64,000 nt of DNA from Callorhinus ursinus (GCF_003265705.1 NW_020312775.1:1-64000); one strand, 5' to 3'; counted from the stretch's first letter, positions 9,879 through 22,340 are shown. Numbers and translations are program-made. The notes: a model not told the origin generated them from the letters alone.

Positions 9879-12567
9879 TCACTCAGGACAAGCGGTCCAG
9901 GTCATGTCATCTCGCTGTACCACATGCAGCATTGCTGTCAATTGGGCCTGCACTTCAGCAAGTTTCTGTTGGTCCAAACTGCCAGGAAAATTCCATTGTT
10001 CATAGCAGTGGACAGGAACAGGATAAATAACATGCTTCAGGTCCATCAAGCATGTTAAATGCTGCAGAAGGCCCATGAGCAGAGGCATTGTAATGGGGTT
10101 GAAGGCAAAGCTAAGGACACGGAGGTGGGTACAGTGGCTCAGGGCTGGGAGGACAGCAGAGAGAGTAGAATCAGTTACCAGGCAATTATTTATCTCCAGA
10201 TACTCCAGGGTGCCTGAGACTTTCTTTAGCAGATTCTGGAAGGGCTCATAAACTTCTGAGAATATCTGGTTGTTACTGAGATTCAACAGCCTTAGGTAGG
10301 TGGCCTGAGAACTCTGAGACAGGACAGTGATATCTCTGTTAGACAGGCCACAAAAAGATAGACACAGTGTATCCAACTGAGGTGGCAGGATTCTGTAGAG
10401 AGAAAAAAGAAACCCTATTTCAGAAAAATGAGGATTGGATCAGGGCAGCGAGACCAGAATTATAGATACACAAGCCTCTAGAATAAACCAATTTGTACAT
10501 ATTTCGCAACAGTGGTTAACAATGTGGGCTTTGCAATCAGACTTAATAGGCTTGTGACCCTAAGAAAGTTACTTTTCCCCTCTGAGATACAGGTTTTTAA
10601 TCTTTATAATGTGCACAACAGTAATTATTATACATGGTTGTGGGAAAGATTAAGTGAAAAAAGTTGTATGTACTTGGTATATACAACAAAATCAATAATG
10701 GATCTTGTTCACTTACTCAGTGAAGATAGGTCTAGGAAAGTACCCAACTGAGGGTTCCCTTTGACTAACTCCCAGAAAACAAGTTCTCCATTCAGGGTCT
10801 AAGCCTTGGAGAAAACACAGGAGCAAAATGATCTGGAAATGTTAAATATTGTGGCTAGCCCATGGGGATGTGCATCATCTGAATGCTTCACCCTCCTCTC
10901 TAGAAAGCTGTAAACTCCAATAGAAGAAGAACTGAGTCTTTTTCACCAATATATTTACAAACTTTTCATACTGTTTGCACATGGTCAACTGAATGAATGA
11001 ATAAATGAATGAGCACAGCTTTCTTTTCAAATATTGTCTGTCTCCTCACGAGATACCTTTCACTAGCCTGGCCAGTTTCAAACTCCTACCAGTGCCCATG
11101 CTGATGTGGAAGGAGAAATAGGTTATGAGGACCCTGGGATATCCAAGTATGGTCTCTTCTCCTGTATTAACAATGGGGTGTTCAGAGAACCGAGGTTCCT
11201 CCCCACCCCTTCACCTGAGCAGTTTATGCAGTTGATCTTTAAGGCAGAATAAAGCCAAGCTGAGCTCCTGGAGGTTGTCTAGTTGTCCAAGCTGGATGAG
11301 AAAAGTTCTGAAGTCTTCCCCCTTACAGTGTTTAAAGGAGATGTTAGACAAACTAATGCTGTTCAGGTGGATCATCTGAGCCAAAAGGGTGGTGACTTCA
11401 TTCAGATAAGCCTGATTCAATTCCAGGAGATCAATGCATCCCAGATCCAGAAACTGCAGGACACTTTTGTGGGCAGAGATTTTATCAATTTGCAAATCTC
11501 TGCAGCAGAGGTGCAAAGACCCAAAGCTGTGCTCAACTTTACTCTGAAGGAAAGAAAGAAATTGCTTTGTTCTCAAGATACTATTGAAAGAAAGGTCCAC
11601 TAATAATTCTATGGGCTTCTGGGTTGACAGAAGCTCAGACTCTGAATTAACAATTCCAAGGCACTTGACATTATGCTGGGCTTCTTCTGTTTTAAGGATA
11701 GAGTGTCGAGAGTAAACACAAGACTGGAAACAGAAAGGAAATGTGGTACTGATCTCTGAGCATGTTGTTCCACAGTCTGGGTCCTGTCTCAAATCTAGGA
11801 TCCTCAGTTTTGACCCCCTGTATGGAGAGGAGTAGACAGAACACACATGAGAAGTAGTTGATTTTAATATCACCCAGCAAGATCAATGACGGGAAGCAGA
11901 AATAGAACTCTTTATCCCTGTTTTTCATTCCATATACCATTCACCAGTAAGTCCTTTTATACAAATTTAACATCTTTCACTCTTTACCCATACTTTCTTC
12001 ACCTCTGGTCCTCCCCACTCTCAACACCCATGTCCTTCTATGTAATCATACTCAGGAGATAGATCCACCACCTCAGTGACCTCTATTCTATAATCAAGCC
12101 TGTAAGACATTGGAGTCCCTAAGGTAACCCCACGTGTTAGGCCAATAGCCCCACAGAGATCTTCAGCATTCACCACTGGCTATTTTTGAAAGGCTGTTAG
12201 GTATCCCCCTGCCCCAGGCTCTAGCATACCCTTCTGCTGACTCACTACGTTTCTACTTGATATAGGCTTACCAAGAGGAAGAGTTCTGGTCAGGGTAGAT
12301 CTGCAGACCATCAATCATGGCTTCCAAGATTTCATAGCATGACTCTTGTATACTCAGTGCCCCAATATGGAGACAGTGAAAGGGCCAAGCCCTCACCATT
12401 GCTTTTAGTATCTTCTTATGCCCTCCCAAGAAGGCATCAATGAACAAGGGAACAAAGAGGTCTCTTGGGAGTTCTTCCAAGGCATGGATAGCTGCAGGCT
12501 CATTACTCAGTAGACTTTTTGCAGCAAGCCCTAGCAGTGTGGCTATGGCCTTCTGGTCCATCTTCAT
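9879..12567 (-). CDS. PRAME-family leucine-rich-repeat protein, three coding exons
   Basis: Exons on the minus strand are 12567-12272, 11817-11215 and 10392-9879. Donors read GTAAGC (after 12272) and GTGAAG (after 11215). Acceptors read CATACAG (before 11817) and CTCTACAG (before 10392). Both introns are phase 2 and the joined frame is 1413 bp, 470 residues, near the usual PRAME length of about 470-510. Exon 1 carries the family N-terminus (LLSNEPAAIHALEELPRDLF, then FIDAFLGGHKKILKAMVRAW). Exon 2 has KLRILDLRQ and IELLVDLSF. Exon 3 has the C-terminal leucine-rich repeats (LEINNCLVTDSTL, LSHCTHLRVLSF, HVIYPVPVHCYEQW). The start has two close ATGs (MKM), and an upstream acceptor (ATCTTTTCAG, exon from 12601) suggests a noncoding leader exon. 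Known PRAME proteins act as substrate receptors of cullin-2 ubiquitin ligases and are mostly germline or tumour expressed. That role is only inferred here. The protein stops at a CPE-stop where relatives usually continue through a Cys-Pro-x-Cys tail. X-linked PRAME paralogues exist in other mammals; which orthologue this is cannot be settled by eye. Confidence 0.9.
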
Positions 12568-12737
12568 GAATGTGCTTCAGGGTGAGGAATATTTAGAAAT
12601 CCTGAAAAGATATCTACAGTCTTATTTGCCTCCAAGATTAGCTATGAACAAGATGGTTATTGAATCAGACAGCCAACTTAGGTGACCTCTACTATATAAA
12701 CAGAATAAAAATGGACTTCTATGTGTGTCTAAGTATA

Positions 12738-12795
12738 TATGTGCATGCATATATATATATACATACATACACATATATACATATATATATTTACA
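12738..12795. repeat. AT-rich (TA/CATA)n microsatellite
   Basis: Alternating TATA, CATA and TACA words run for about 55 bases, a few hundred bases upstream (gene sense) of the PRAME-like start codon. Confidence 0.9.
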
Positions 12796-12966
12796 TAAGA
12801 TAAAATGCCATTAGCAATCAGAGGTAAATTAGCAGAACACAATGTTAACCACTCAGCTGCCGTCTTCCCAATATTTCCTCCCAAAAGGATATAAACCAGT
12901 AAGAAGAAAAATGTAAATCTGCATAAAAGCTATATCCTTATCATTACTTTAAAATGGAAAATGCCA

Positions 12967-13160
12967 GAAGCGCCTGGGTGGCTCAATCTGTTAAGTGTCT
13001 GACTCTTGATTTTGGTTCAGGTCATGATCTCAGGGTTGTGAGACTGAGACCTGCATTGGGCTCCACAATGGGCATGGAGCCTGCTTAAGATGTTCCCTCT
13101 CCCTCTTCCTCTGCCCCTCCCCCACTCATGCTCACTTTCTCTATCTCCAAAAAATGAAAT
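12967..13160 (+). mobile_element. CAN-SINE with perfect 16-bp TSD
   Basis: The head 'gcgcctgggtggctcaatct' is followed by the body 'caggtcatgatctcagggtt', a CT-rich stretch and an A-rich tail. The word aaaatggaaaatgcca is present at 12951-12966 and exactly repeated at 13161-13176. Confidence 0.96.
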
Positions 13161-13179
13161 AAAATGGAAAATGCCAAAC

Positions 13180-13915
13180 TTCAAAATAATTTTAAGTAAA
13201 AAAATTCATAAAATCCCAGCACACAGTCTGTTACACTCTCATCACTAGGCTTTGTAGCAAGCTAAATCAGACCAAGAAAAGCTACAAGAGATACAGAAGA
13301 AGAAAGATGGTGAGGAGCTTAAAGTTGCTCTAGAACTATAGCAGAATGACTAAGCACAAAACAAGTCTGAAAAAGATGTCCAGGGAACCCACAGAAGGGA
13401 CTCCAAAATATGAGCATGTAAAATGGCAGGAATGATTTAAAGGTTCAGTCTTTGAAAGACATAACTTCCAGAAAAGAATAAAGGCAAAAGGGAAGGGAGA
13501 AGCACACTTTAGCAATTGGGTATGACAGGAAAAATAAACAAAAGAGGAAGAGGAAGGATCTTGCAAGACATAAAAGAACCACAAAATCAGAGCACTCATA
13601 ACTCCCTCGATTACCAAAACAAACATACAAAATAAATAAGGATCTGGACTTTGCTATAATGACAGAAAAGGACATCACTAAACTAAGACTCTTGTGAAAC
13701 TACTAAATATCATACAAATGAACAAAAGGAGAGGGAATTCCATATAAAAAGATTGCAAAAAAGATGAGGAAACAAACTTCACACATATTAAACAACCATG
13801 AATCAGGAGACTCTGAGCTAACACTCCAAACAGAATTAAATATTCCAGCAAGCATTTGAGGATATGAAACCTACCTTGAATCAGAATGTTTTCAAAAATC
13901 TAAAAACAGAAATGT
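13180..13915. other. Unassigned A-rich sequence
   Basis: The stretch is A-rich on the plus strand, like an old L1 ORF region ('aagaaaagctacaagagata'). No L1 landmark was clear enough to place it. Minus-strand open frames here are hydrophobic because of poly-T bias, not because they are genes. Confidence 0.35.
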
Positions 13916-13917
13916 AC

Positions 13918-14108
13918 TAAAAATAAAAGTACAGCATAGAGAATATAGTCAATAATATTGTAATAACATTGTATGGTGACATATCATACCTATACTTCTT
14001 GTGGTGAGCATTGTATAATGTACAGAACTGTCAAATCATTATGTTTTACACCTGAAACTAATATAACAGTGTATGTCAACTATACTTCAATAATAAAATT
14101 TGTTTTTA
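13918..14108 (+). mobile_element. L1 3' UTR fragment
   Basis: Markers in order are 'gagaatatagtcaataatat', 'cttgtggtgagcattgtata', 'tgttttacacctgaaactaa' and 'acttcaataataaaatt'. Confidence 0.8.
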
Positions 14109-14232
14109 AAAATCTGAAGTAAAGATTTTATATCCAGCTGGAGTGTTCTTCAACTATCACAGCTTACAGAAAAACAGTTTTTCAACCTACAGGAACTTAG
14201 GAAACTCTCCACTACTCAGTCCTTCCTCAGGA

Positions 14233-14462
14233 ATCTACTACAGCAGGGGTCTGCAAATTGTGGCCAGATTATGCCAAATCTAGTCCACTGCTTGATTTTG
14301 TAAATAAAGTTTTATTGGAACAAAGCCGTGATCAGCCATTTATGTATTATTTATGGATGCTTTTGCACAACAATGGCAAAGCTGTTATAACAGAGACACT
14401 GTGGCCCACAGGTTTAAAATATTTACCAAATGTCTCTTTACAGAATGTTTGTCAAGTAATCT
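14233..14462 (+). mobile_element. Nonautonomous hAT-type DNA transposon remnant
   Basis: The 5' end 'caggggtctgcaaattgtgg' and the 3' end 'tttacagaatgtttgtcaa' are imperfect inverted ends. Between them lies the familiar 'gtaaataaagttttattgga' core and 'gagacactgtggcccacagg'. This matches a common mammalian hAT-Charlie-like element by eye. The exact family name was not assigned. Confidence 0.7.
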
Positions 14463-14479
14463 TCTAAAAGATAGAACTG

Positions 14480-15270
14480 AGAATGTGAACCTACATGTGA
14501 TGACAGGGAAAATGTCACCAAAATAACTGACTTTAACATCTACTACTATAATTAAGGTAGGAGAAAAGAGGAAAGACTAATGTACAAATGCTTCATGTTG
14601 TGAAAAGAAAAACAGAAATCATGCAACTAAAATTGAGAGTAAGGAGAGAAACAGAAGAGAATAGGGTAAACTTTTTGCCATAATGCAGTAGGTGAATATT
14701 AAATGATACCAGTGGGGGGACGAAGAATGGACAAGATAGTAAACTGTTAAGAAAACAAGTGGTTAAGGGTAATTTTTTAAAAAGCATTAAACATGACAAA
14801 GAATATGTCTTGATGATAAAAGCCAAGATTCACAATAAAGATATAACACTTAGGAACATTTACTCACCAAGTAACACAGCAACCACTGTTATAAAGCAAA
14901 AGGGAAAGGAGACTTAGATTTAAAAAAATAATAATAATAGGAGATTTAAGAAACCAGTCTCAGTAAAAGATAGATCAAGTGGTATAAAAAAAGAATGCAG
15001 ATGTAAAAATTCTAAGCAACATAATCAATAAGGTAAACCACATAGTATACACACACACAGAGAGACAGAGAATACAGAATATATTTTCTTGTCAAAAATT
15101 GATAATTATTTCAGAGAAACAGCATCATTAATTTCCATAAAGTAGAAATATTACAAACAATCCAATCACAATGCAACAAAAGTTAAACTACTAACAAAAT
15201 GGAAAACAGAAAGGGCTTTCTACCTGCAAAAGTTTTTAAAGCCTCTATTTTAAAAATGTTAAGTTAAAAA
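14480..15270 (+). mobile_element. Old L1 fragment, left part (interrupted by a younger L1)
   Basis: The part near 14935-15000 reads like a decayed endonuclease segment ('aataggagatttaagaaacc'). It resumes at about 21575 in the same orientation on the far side of the L1 at 15.28-21.57 kb. The left limit is uncertain and it has no intact frame. Confidence 0.5.
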
Positions 15271-16419
15271 GGAGATACAAAGCTTGGTAGGAGGAAGATG
15301 GCAGTGGAGTAGGAGGACCCTACACTTGCCTCATCCCATGAACACAACTAGATAATGATCAAATCATCTTGAATACCCCAGAAGTCGACCAGAAGATTGA
15401 CAGAACAAATGCCACAACTAAAGGGAGAGAAGAGGCCACATCAAAGAAGGCAGAAAATATGGAGACAGGGTTTAGGGGAGAAATGGATCACATGTGCTAT
15501 GGAGTAGAGGGAGACATGGTCACAGAGAAGGACAAGAGATAGAGGAGCACCCAAGGGAACAGAAAAGGGAATGTTTCCCCAAAGCCATGTGCTTGGAAAA
15601 TGAGAGGGTCTGAATTATGAGTTCTTGCAACCAGAGGGGCTTAAAGCCTAGAGTTTTAAAGGTCAGTGGGCTTGGCTGGGATAAAGCCTGCAGGACACTG
15701 TGCTACTCTGGAGAGAAGGCAGGCAAACCCAGGGGCAGACAGTGTAGAAACAGCAATCCAAAGAGCATCTGAGGCACACAGTGGTGAGATGAGTCACTCT
15801 TCTCAGAGTACATCCCTGAGAGGCAGCATTCACAGAGACACTTCTCTGGGATAAAGGAGCTGGCCAGCACCATTTCCCTCCCCTGCTTCTCAGCATAAAC
15901 ACAGAGCCACCTATCAGAAGCAGTGCATTGCTGACACTGGCTGCATAACTTGCTTACACCAAGTCCCACCTCCCTGCATTCCGATGGAACTACCCGTCCC
16001 AGTCATGCTTGCCTCAGTCCCACTGTGGCAGGCCCCTACCCCAGAAGACCAGCACAGACCCCTGCCCGAACCACATCTCCCGGCCAGAGTGTTCTGCAGG
16101 GCCTCAGTTCTGGTGGAGGAGGTGTCCAATCTCATATAAGCAGACCAGAGGATACCTAGTTAAAACTTGCCACATTCAGGCCAGGGACCAAACACTGTCA
16201 ACAGCAAGCAAGGAGAGACTCTGTAGATGACTAGCCTGAAGTATAGAGCAGCCAAAACACAAGAGTTGAGCACATGCAGCACACATCAGAGACACTCCCT
16301 GAAGCACCAGGCCCTGGGCACTACATGACTTCTATATAAGACCATTACTTTTAGGAGCAGGGGACATAACTGGCTTTTCTAACACAAAAAAGAAGGCAGA
16401 GACTTAGACAAAATGCAAA

Positions 16420-17470
16420 GATGGAGGAATTTATCCCCAGTGAAGAACAAGATACAGTCATGGCCAGAGATCTAAGCAAAACAGATGTAAGTAACATGCT
16501 GGATGGAGAATTTAAAGCAACAATCATAAAGATACTCATTGGGATTGAAAAAAAAATGGAAAACTTCAGGGAGGTCCTTACTGCAGAGATAAAAGAGTTA
16601 AAAAACAATCAGTCAAAAATGAAAAAACAGGGCGGCTGGGTGGCTCAGTTGGTTAAGTGACTGCCTTGGGCTCAGGTCATGATCCTGGAGTCCCAGAATC
16701 GAGTCCCACATCGGGCTCCCTGCTCAGCAGGGAGTCTGCTTCTCCCTCTGACCCTCTTCCCTCTCATGCTCTCTATCTCTCATTCTCTCTCTCTCAAATA
16801 AATAAATAAAATCTTAAAAAAAAAGAAATGAAAAAACAAAATAACAGATTTAAAACACACTTGATGCAATGAACAAGAGAATGGAAGAAGCAGAGGAATG
16901 AATAAGTGATATAGAAGATAAAATAATGGAAAATAATGAAGCTGAAAAAAAGAGAAAGAATTATGAAACACAAGAACAGACTTAGAGAACTCAGTGACTA
17001 AATCAAAAGTAATAATTTTTGTATTATAGGAGTCCCAGAAGAAGAAGAAGAAGAGAGAAAAGGGGGCAGAAAATGTATTTGAGGAAATAACAGTTGAAAA
17101 CTTCCAAAATCTGGGGAAGGAAACAGGCATCCAGATCCAGGAGGCACAGAGAACTCCCATCAAAATCAATGAAAGCAGGCCAACACCAAGACATATTATA
17201 ATTAAATTTGCAAAATACAGCAATAAAGAAAAAATCATAAAAGCAACATAACAAAAGTCCATAACTTTCAAGGGAAAACTTATAAGGCTAGCTGGAGATT
17301 TTCCAAAAGAAACTTGGCAAGCCAGAAGAGAAACGCATAATATATTCAATGTGCTGAAGGGGAAAAATCTGCAGCCAAGAATACTCTACCCAGCAAAGCT
17401 ATCATTCAGAAGAGAAAGAGAGATAGTTTCCCAGACAAAAATTAAAGGAGTTCATGACCACTAAACCAGC
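16420..17470 (+). pseudogene. L1 ORF1 remnant, SINE-interrupted
   Basis: The first part from 16421 (MEEFIPSEEQ...) contains a charged coiled-coil-like stretch ending at the SINE at 16630. The second part (about 16840-17470) encodes the decayed RNA-binding region and the C-terminal part. Markers are 'ggagtcccagaagaagaaga', 'acttccaaaatctggggaag' and 'actctacccagcaaagctat'. The SINE, frameshifts and stops abolish an ORF1 protein, the RNA-binding chaperone of L1 particles. Confidence 0.8.
16630..16825 (+). mobile_element. CAN-SINE inserted in L1 ORF1
   Basis: Head 'ggcggctgggtggctcagtt', body 'catgatcctggagtcccaga', tail 'aataaataaaatctt' plus A run. The word aaatgaaaaaaca flanks both sides (ending at 16629 and at 16838), showing insertion after the host L1. 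Confidence 0.95.
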
Positions 17471-17583
17471 CCTGCAAGAAATATTAAAGGCAACACTCTG
17501 AGTGGAAAAGAGAGTCCAAAAGTGACAAAGACAAGAAAGGATCAGAGAAAATTTCCAGAAACAATGACAAAATAAGTAATAAA

Positions 17584-20500
17584 ATGGCACTAAATACATA
17601 TCTATCAATAACTACTTTGAATGTAAATGGAACAACCATTCCAATCACAAGACACAGGATGTCAGAATGGATAAAAAAAAAACACAAGACATCTATATGC
17701 TGCCTACAAGAGACTCATTTTAGACCTGAAGACACCAGCAGATTGAAAGTGAGGGAATGGAGAAATAAATATTTACCATGCAAATGGACATCAAAAGAAA
17801 GCTTGAGTAGCAATATTTACATTGGATAAACCAGATTTTAAAACAAAGACTGTAACAAGAGATATAAAGGAGACAATCTAACAAGAAGATATAACAATTG
17901 TAAATATTTATGCACCCAACATGGGAGCACCCAAATATATAAAACAATTAATAATAAACATAAAGGAACTAATCAATAATAATACAATAATAGTAGGGGA
18001 CTTTAACACCCTACTTACATCAATGGATAGATCATCTAAACAGAAAATCAACAAGGAAACAATGGCTCTAAATGACACTCTGGACCAGATGGATTCAAAA
18101 GAGATATTCAAAACATCCCATCCTAAAACAGCAAAAAACATATTCTTTTCAAGTACATATGGAAGATTCTCTAGAATACATCACATATTAAGTCACAAAA
18201 CAGGCCTGAACAAATACAAAAATACTGAAATCATACTATGTACCTCTTCTGACCACAATGCTATGAAATTTAGAGTCAACTACAAAAAAAAAAAAAAAAA
18301 CCTGGAAAGACCACAAATACATGGAGGTTAAACAACATGCTACTAAGCAATGAATGGGTTAACCAGGAAATAAAAGAATAAATTAAAAAATACATGGAAA
18401 CAAATGAAAATGAAAACACAACAGTCCAAAACCTTTGGGATGCAGCAAAGGTGGTCCTAGGAAGGAAGTATAGTACAACACAGGCCTACCTCAGGAAGAA
18501 AAAAAAAATCTCAAATAAACAACCTAGTTTAATACCCAAAGGAGCTAGTAAAAGCACAAATGAAGCCTAAGCCAGCAGAAGGAAGGAAATAATAAAGATT
18601 AGAACAGAAATAAATGGAATAGAATCTAAAAACAATAGAACAAATCAATGAAAGTAGGAGCTGGTTCTTTGAAAAAAATTAATGCAATTGATAAACTTTA
18701 GCCAGATTTATCATAAAGAGAATGAACCCAAATAAACAAAAATTACAAATGAAAGAGGAGAAATGACAACCAACACCACAGAAATACGAACAATTATAAG
18801 AGAATATTATGAAAAACTATATGCCAACAAACTGGACAACCTAGAAATGGATAAATTCCTAGAAACATATAAATTACTAAAACTGAAACAGGAAGAAACA
18901 GAAAACTTGAACAGACTGATAACTAGCAAAGAAACAGAATCAGTATCAAAAAACTCCCTATGAACAAAAGTCCAGGAACACATGGTGAATTCTACCAAAC
19001 ATTTAAAGAAGAGTTAATACTATTCACCTCAAGTGATCCCCACCCCAAAAAAAAAAAACACAGAAAAAGAAGGAAAACTTCCAGAATCATTCTATGAGGC
19101 TAACATTTCCCTGATACCAAAATCAGATAAGGACTCCACAAAAAAGAAAACTACAAGCCAATATCCCTGATGAACACGGAAGCAAAAATTCTCAATAAAA
19201 TACTAACAAACAAAATTCAGCAATATATTAAAAAAAATAATTCACCATGATTAAGTGGGATTTATTCCTGGCTTGTAAGGGTGGTTCAATATTTACAAAT
19301 CAGTCAATGTAATACATCACATTAATAAAAGAGAAGATAAGAATCATATTATCATTTCAATAGATGCAGGAAAAGCATTTGACAAAGTACAACAACCATT
19401 CATGATAAAAACTCTCAACAAAGTAGGTTTAGAGGGAAAATACCTCAACATTATAAAGGCCATATAGGAAAAACCCACAACTAATATCATCCTAAATAAG
19501 GAAAAACTGAGAGCTTTTCCTGTATGGTTAGGAAGAAGGCAGGGATGTCCACTCCCACCACTTTTATTTAGCATAGTACTGGAAATCTTAGCCACACCAA
19601 TCAGACAACAAAAAGAAATAAAAGGCATCCAAATTGGCAACTAAAACTTTCATTATTTCCAGATGACATGATACTATATATACAAAACCTGAAAGACTCC
19701 ACCAAAAAACTCCTTGAACTGATAAACAAATTCAGCAAAAATGCAGGATACAAAATCAACGTACAGAAATGTGTTGCGTTTCTATACACCAATAATGAAG
19801 CAGCAGAAAGAGAAATTAAGGAATCAATCCCACTTAAAATTGTACCAAAAACCATGAGATACCTAGAAATAAACCTAACCAAATTGGGGGAAGACCTGTA
19901 TTCTGAAAAATATAAAACACTGATGAAAGAAATTGAAGAAGACACAAAGAAATGGAAAGACATTCCATGCTTATGGATTAGAAGAAAAAATTTTGTTAAA
20001 ATGTCTATATTACCCAAAGCAATCTACACATTTAATGCCATTATCAAAATACCAACAACTTTTTTCACAGAGCTAGAACAAATAATCTTAAAATTTGTAT
20101 GGAACCACAAAAGACCCTAAATAGCCAAAGCAATCTTGAGGGAAAAAAAGCTGGAAGCATCACAGTTCTCACCTTCAGGTTATATTAGAAAGCTATAGTG
20201 ATCAAAACAGTATGGTACTGGCAAAAAATAGACACATAGATTAATGGGACAGAATATAAAAGCCAAAAGTAAACCCACAACTATATGGCCAATTAATCTT
20301 CAACAAAGTAGGAAATATGCAAAGGAAAAAAGACAGTCTCTTCAACAAATGATGTTGGGAAAACTGGACAACATCATGCAAAAGAATGAAACTGGACCAN
20401 NNNNNNNNNACCTGAAACCATAAAATTCATAAAGGGGATCTCAGGCAGTAACTTCTTTGACATTGGCCAAAGGAACTTCTTTCTAGATATGTCTCCTGAC

Positions 20501-21383
20501 GCAAGGGAAACAAAAGCAAAAATAAACTCTTGGAAATTCACCAAAGTAAAAAGCTTCTGCACAGCAAAGAAAATAATCAACAAATTAAAAGGCAACCTAC
20601 AGAATGGGAGAAGGTATTTGCAAATGATGTATCTGATAAAGGGTTGGTATCCAAAATAAATAAAGAACTTATAAAACTCAACTCCAAAAAACCAAATAAT
20701 CCAATTAAAAAATGGACAGAAGACACAAATAGACATTTCTCCAAAGAAGAAATCCAGATGGTGAACAGACACATGAAAAGATGCTCAACATGACTGATCA
20801 TCAGGGAAATACAAATCAAAACTACAATGAGATATTACCTCAGACCTGTCAAAACGGCTAAAATCAACAACACAAGAAACTACAGGTTTTGGGGAGGATG
20901 TGGACAAAGAGCAACCCTCTTGCACTATTGGTGGGAATGCAAACTGGTGCAGCCACTCTGGAAAACAGTATGGAGATTCCTCAAAAAGTTAAAAATAGAA
21001 CTACTCTATGACCTAGTAATCACAATACTGGATATTTACCCCCAAATTATAAAAACACCAATTCAAAGGGATACATGCACCCCTATGTTTATTGCAGCAT
21101 TATTTACAATAGCCAAATTATGGAAGCAGCCCAAGTGTCCATCAGTAGATGAATGGATAAAGAGGAAGTGATATATATACCACACAACGGAATATTATTC
21201 AGCCATAAAAAGCATGAAATCTTGCCATTTGCAATGACATGGATGGAGCAAGAGAGTATAATGCTAAGTGAAATACATCATAGAAATACAAATAGCTCTG
21301 ATTTCACTCATATGTGGAATTTAAAAAAGAAAACAAATGAGCAAAGGGAAAAAAAGAGAGAGGCAAACCAAGAAACAGACTGA
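17584..21383 (+). pseudogene. L1 ORF2 remnant (endonuclease and reverse transcriptase)
   Basis: The start codon at 17584 opens the endonuclease (MALNTYLSITTLNVNG). Endonuclease motifs persist (IIVGDFNTLL near 17990, SSDHNAMKF near 18250). The reverse-transcriptase active site near 19656-19667 reads F-P-D-D instead of the usual F-A-D-D. The C-terminus ends around 21383, giving about 3.8 kb, the normal ORF2 length. Many stops and frameshifts, plus the N gap, make it noncoding. Confidence 0.88.
20400..20409. other. Assembly gap (10 N)
   Basis: Ten undetermined bases lie inside the ORF2 remnant. The flanking L1 sequence ('gaatgaaactggacca' / 'acctgaaaccataaaattca') skips some expected L1 sequence, so the gap may stand for a length other than ten. 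Confidence 0.98.
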
Positions 21384-21929
21384 TGGTTACCAGAGGTTAG
21401 GTGGGTTAGGGGATGGATAAAATATGTGATGCAGATTAAAATGTACACTTGTGATCAGCACCAGGTGCTGTATAGAAGTGTTGTATCACTATATTGTACA
21501 TCTGAAACTGTATGTAACTGTATACATCTGAGACTGTATATTAATTAATTGGAATTTAAATAAAAACTTTAAGAAGAGATACAAACTAAAGTTACATAAA
21601 TTTTTATAAAGACAATAAAAAATACATATTACAATCTATGAGATACATTTAAAGCAGTGATCAGAGGCATATTCAGAGTACTAAATATTTTTATGATAAA
21701 AAAGAAAATAATGAAAATAAATGAATTTGAAGTATGGCTTCAAAAAACTACAAAAACAGGAAACAACTGAGCAAACAAAAAAAAGCACAAGGAAGAAATA
21801 ATAAATATTAAAGCAGAAATGAATGAAATGCAAAATTTAAAAAATCAACATTCTGCTTATTAAAATAGAGAAACCACTAGCTGGCTTGATGAAAGAAGAG
21901 AGGGCACAAATATACAAAATAATAAATGA

Positions 21930-22128
21930 TGGGGCACCTGGGTGGCTCAGTCGTTAAGTGTCTGCCTTCGGCTCAGGTCATGATCCCAGGTCCTGGGATC
22001 GAGCCCCATATCGGACTCCCTGCTCAGCTGGAAGCCTGCTTCTCCCTCTCCCACTCCCCCTGCTTGTGTTCCCTCTCTCACTGTCTCTCTCTCTCTGTGT
22101 CAAATAAATAAATAAAATCTTAAAAAAT
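21930..22128 (+). mobile_element. CAN-SINE with TSD
   Basis: Head 'ggggcacctgggtggctcag', tail 'aataaataaaatcttaaaa'. The word aataataaatga flanks at 21918-21929 and 22129-22140. Confidence 0.95.
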
Positions 22129-22340
22129 AATAATAAATGACAAAGGAAAAATAACCATTGAAATAGAGAAAGAAAATACATTATTTACAAACTTCTATGC
22201 AAATAAATTTTTAAATTCTACATGAAACAGATAATTTCCTAGAGAAATACAGATGGCCAAAATTCTGGCTTTAGTGTTAGAAAGGTTAAATTAGGCAATT
22301 TTCATAGAAATAGAGAAAGTTATTAAGAAATTACCCCTAG

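Larger units (their letters stand above)
15283..21574 (+). mobile_element. Near full-length L1, inactive, with TSD
   Basis: The element begins with an L1-like 5' end ('gaggaagatggcagtggagt') and a GC-richer 5' UTR to about 16.4 kb. ORF1 and ORF2 remnants follow, then a 3' UTR ending 'ggaatttaaataaaaacttt'. Flanks ggagatacaaagct (from 15271) and agagatacaaact (from 21575) are a target-site duplication with small differences. Length about 6.3 kb matches a complete L1. It carries a CAN-SINE in ORF1 and a 10-base N gap, and both ORFs are broken. Confidence 0.9.

Noticed and set aside
9789..10058. Plus-strand open frame opposite the last PRAME-like exon
   Set aside because: It is antisense to a clear coding exon and has no independent support.
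15663..16230. Several overlapping open frames around 15.66-16.23 kb
   Set aside because: They fall in the GC-richer 5' UTR of the L1 at 15.28-21.57 kb, where stop codons are rarer; overlapping frames on both strands show no constraint.
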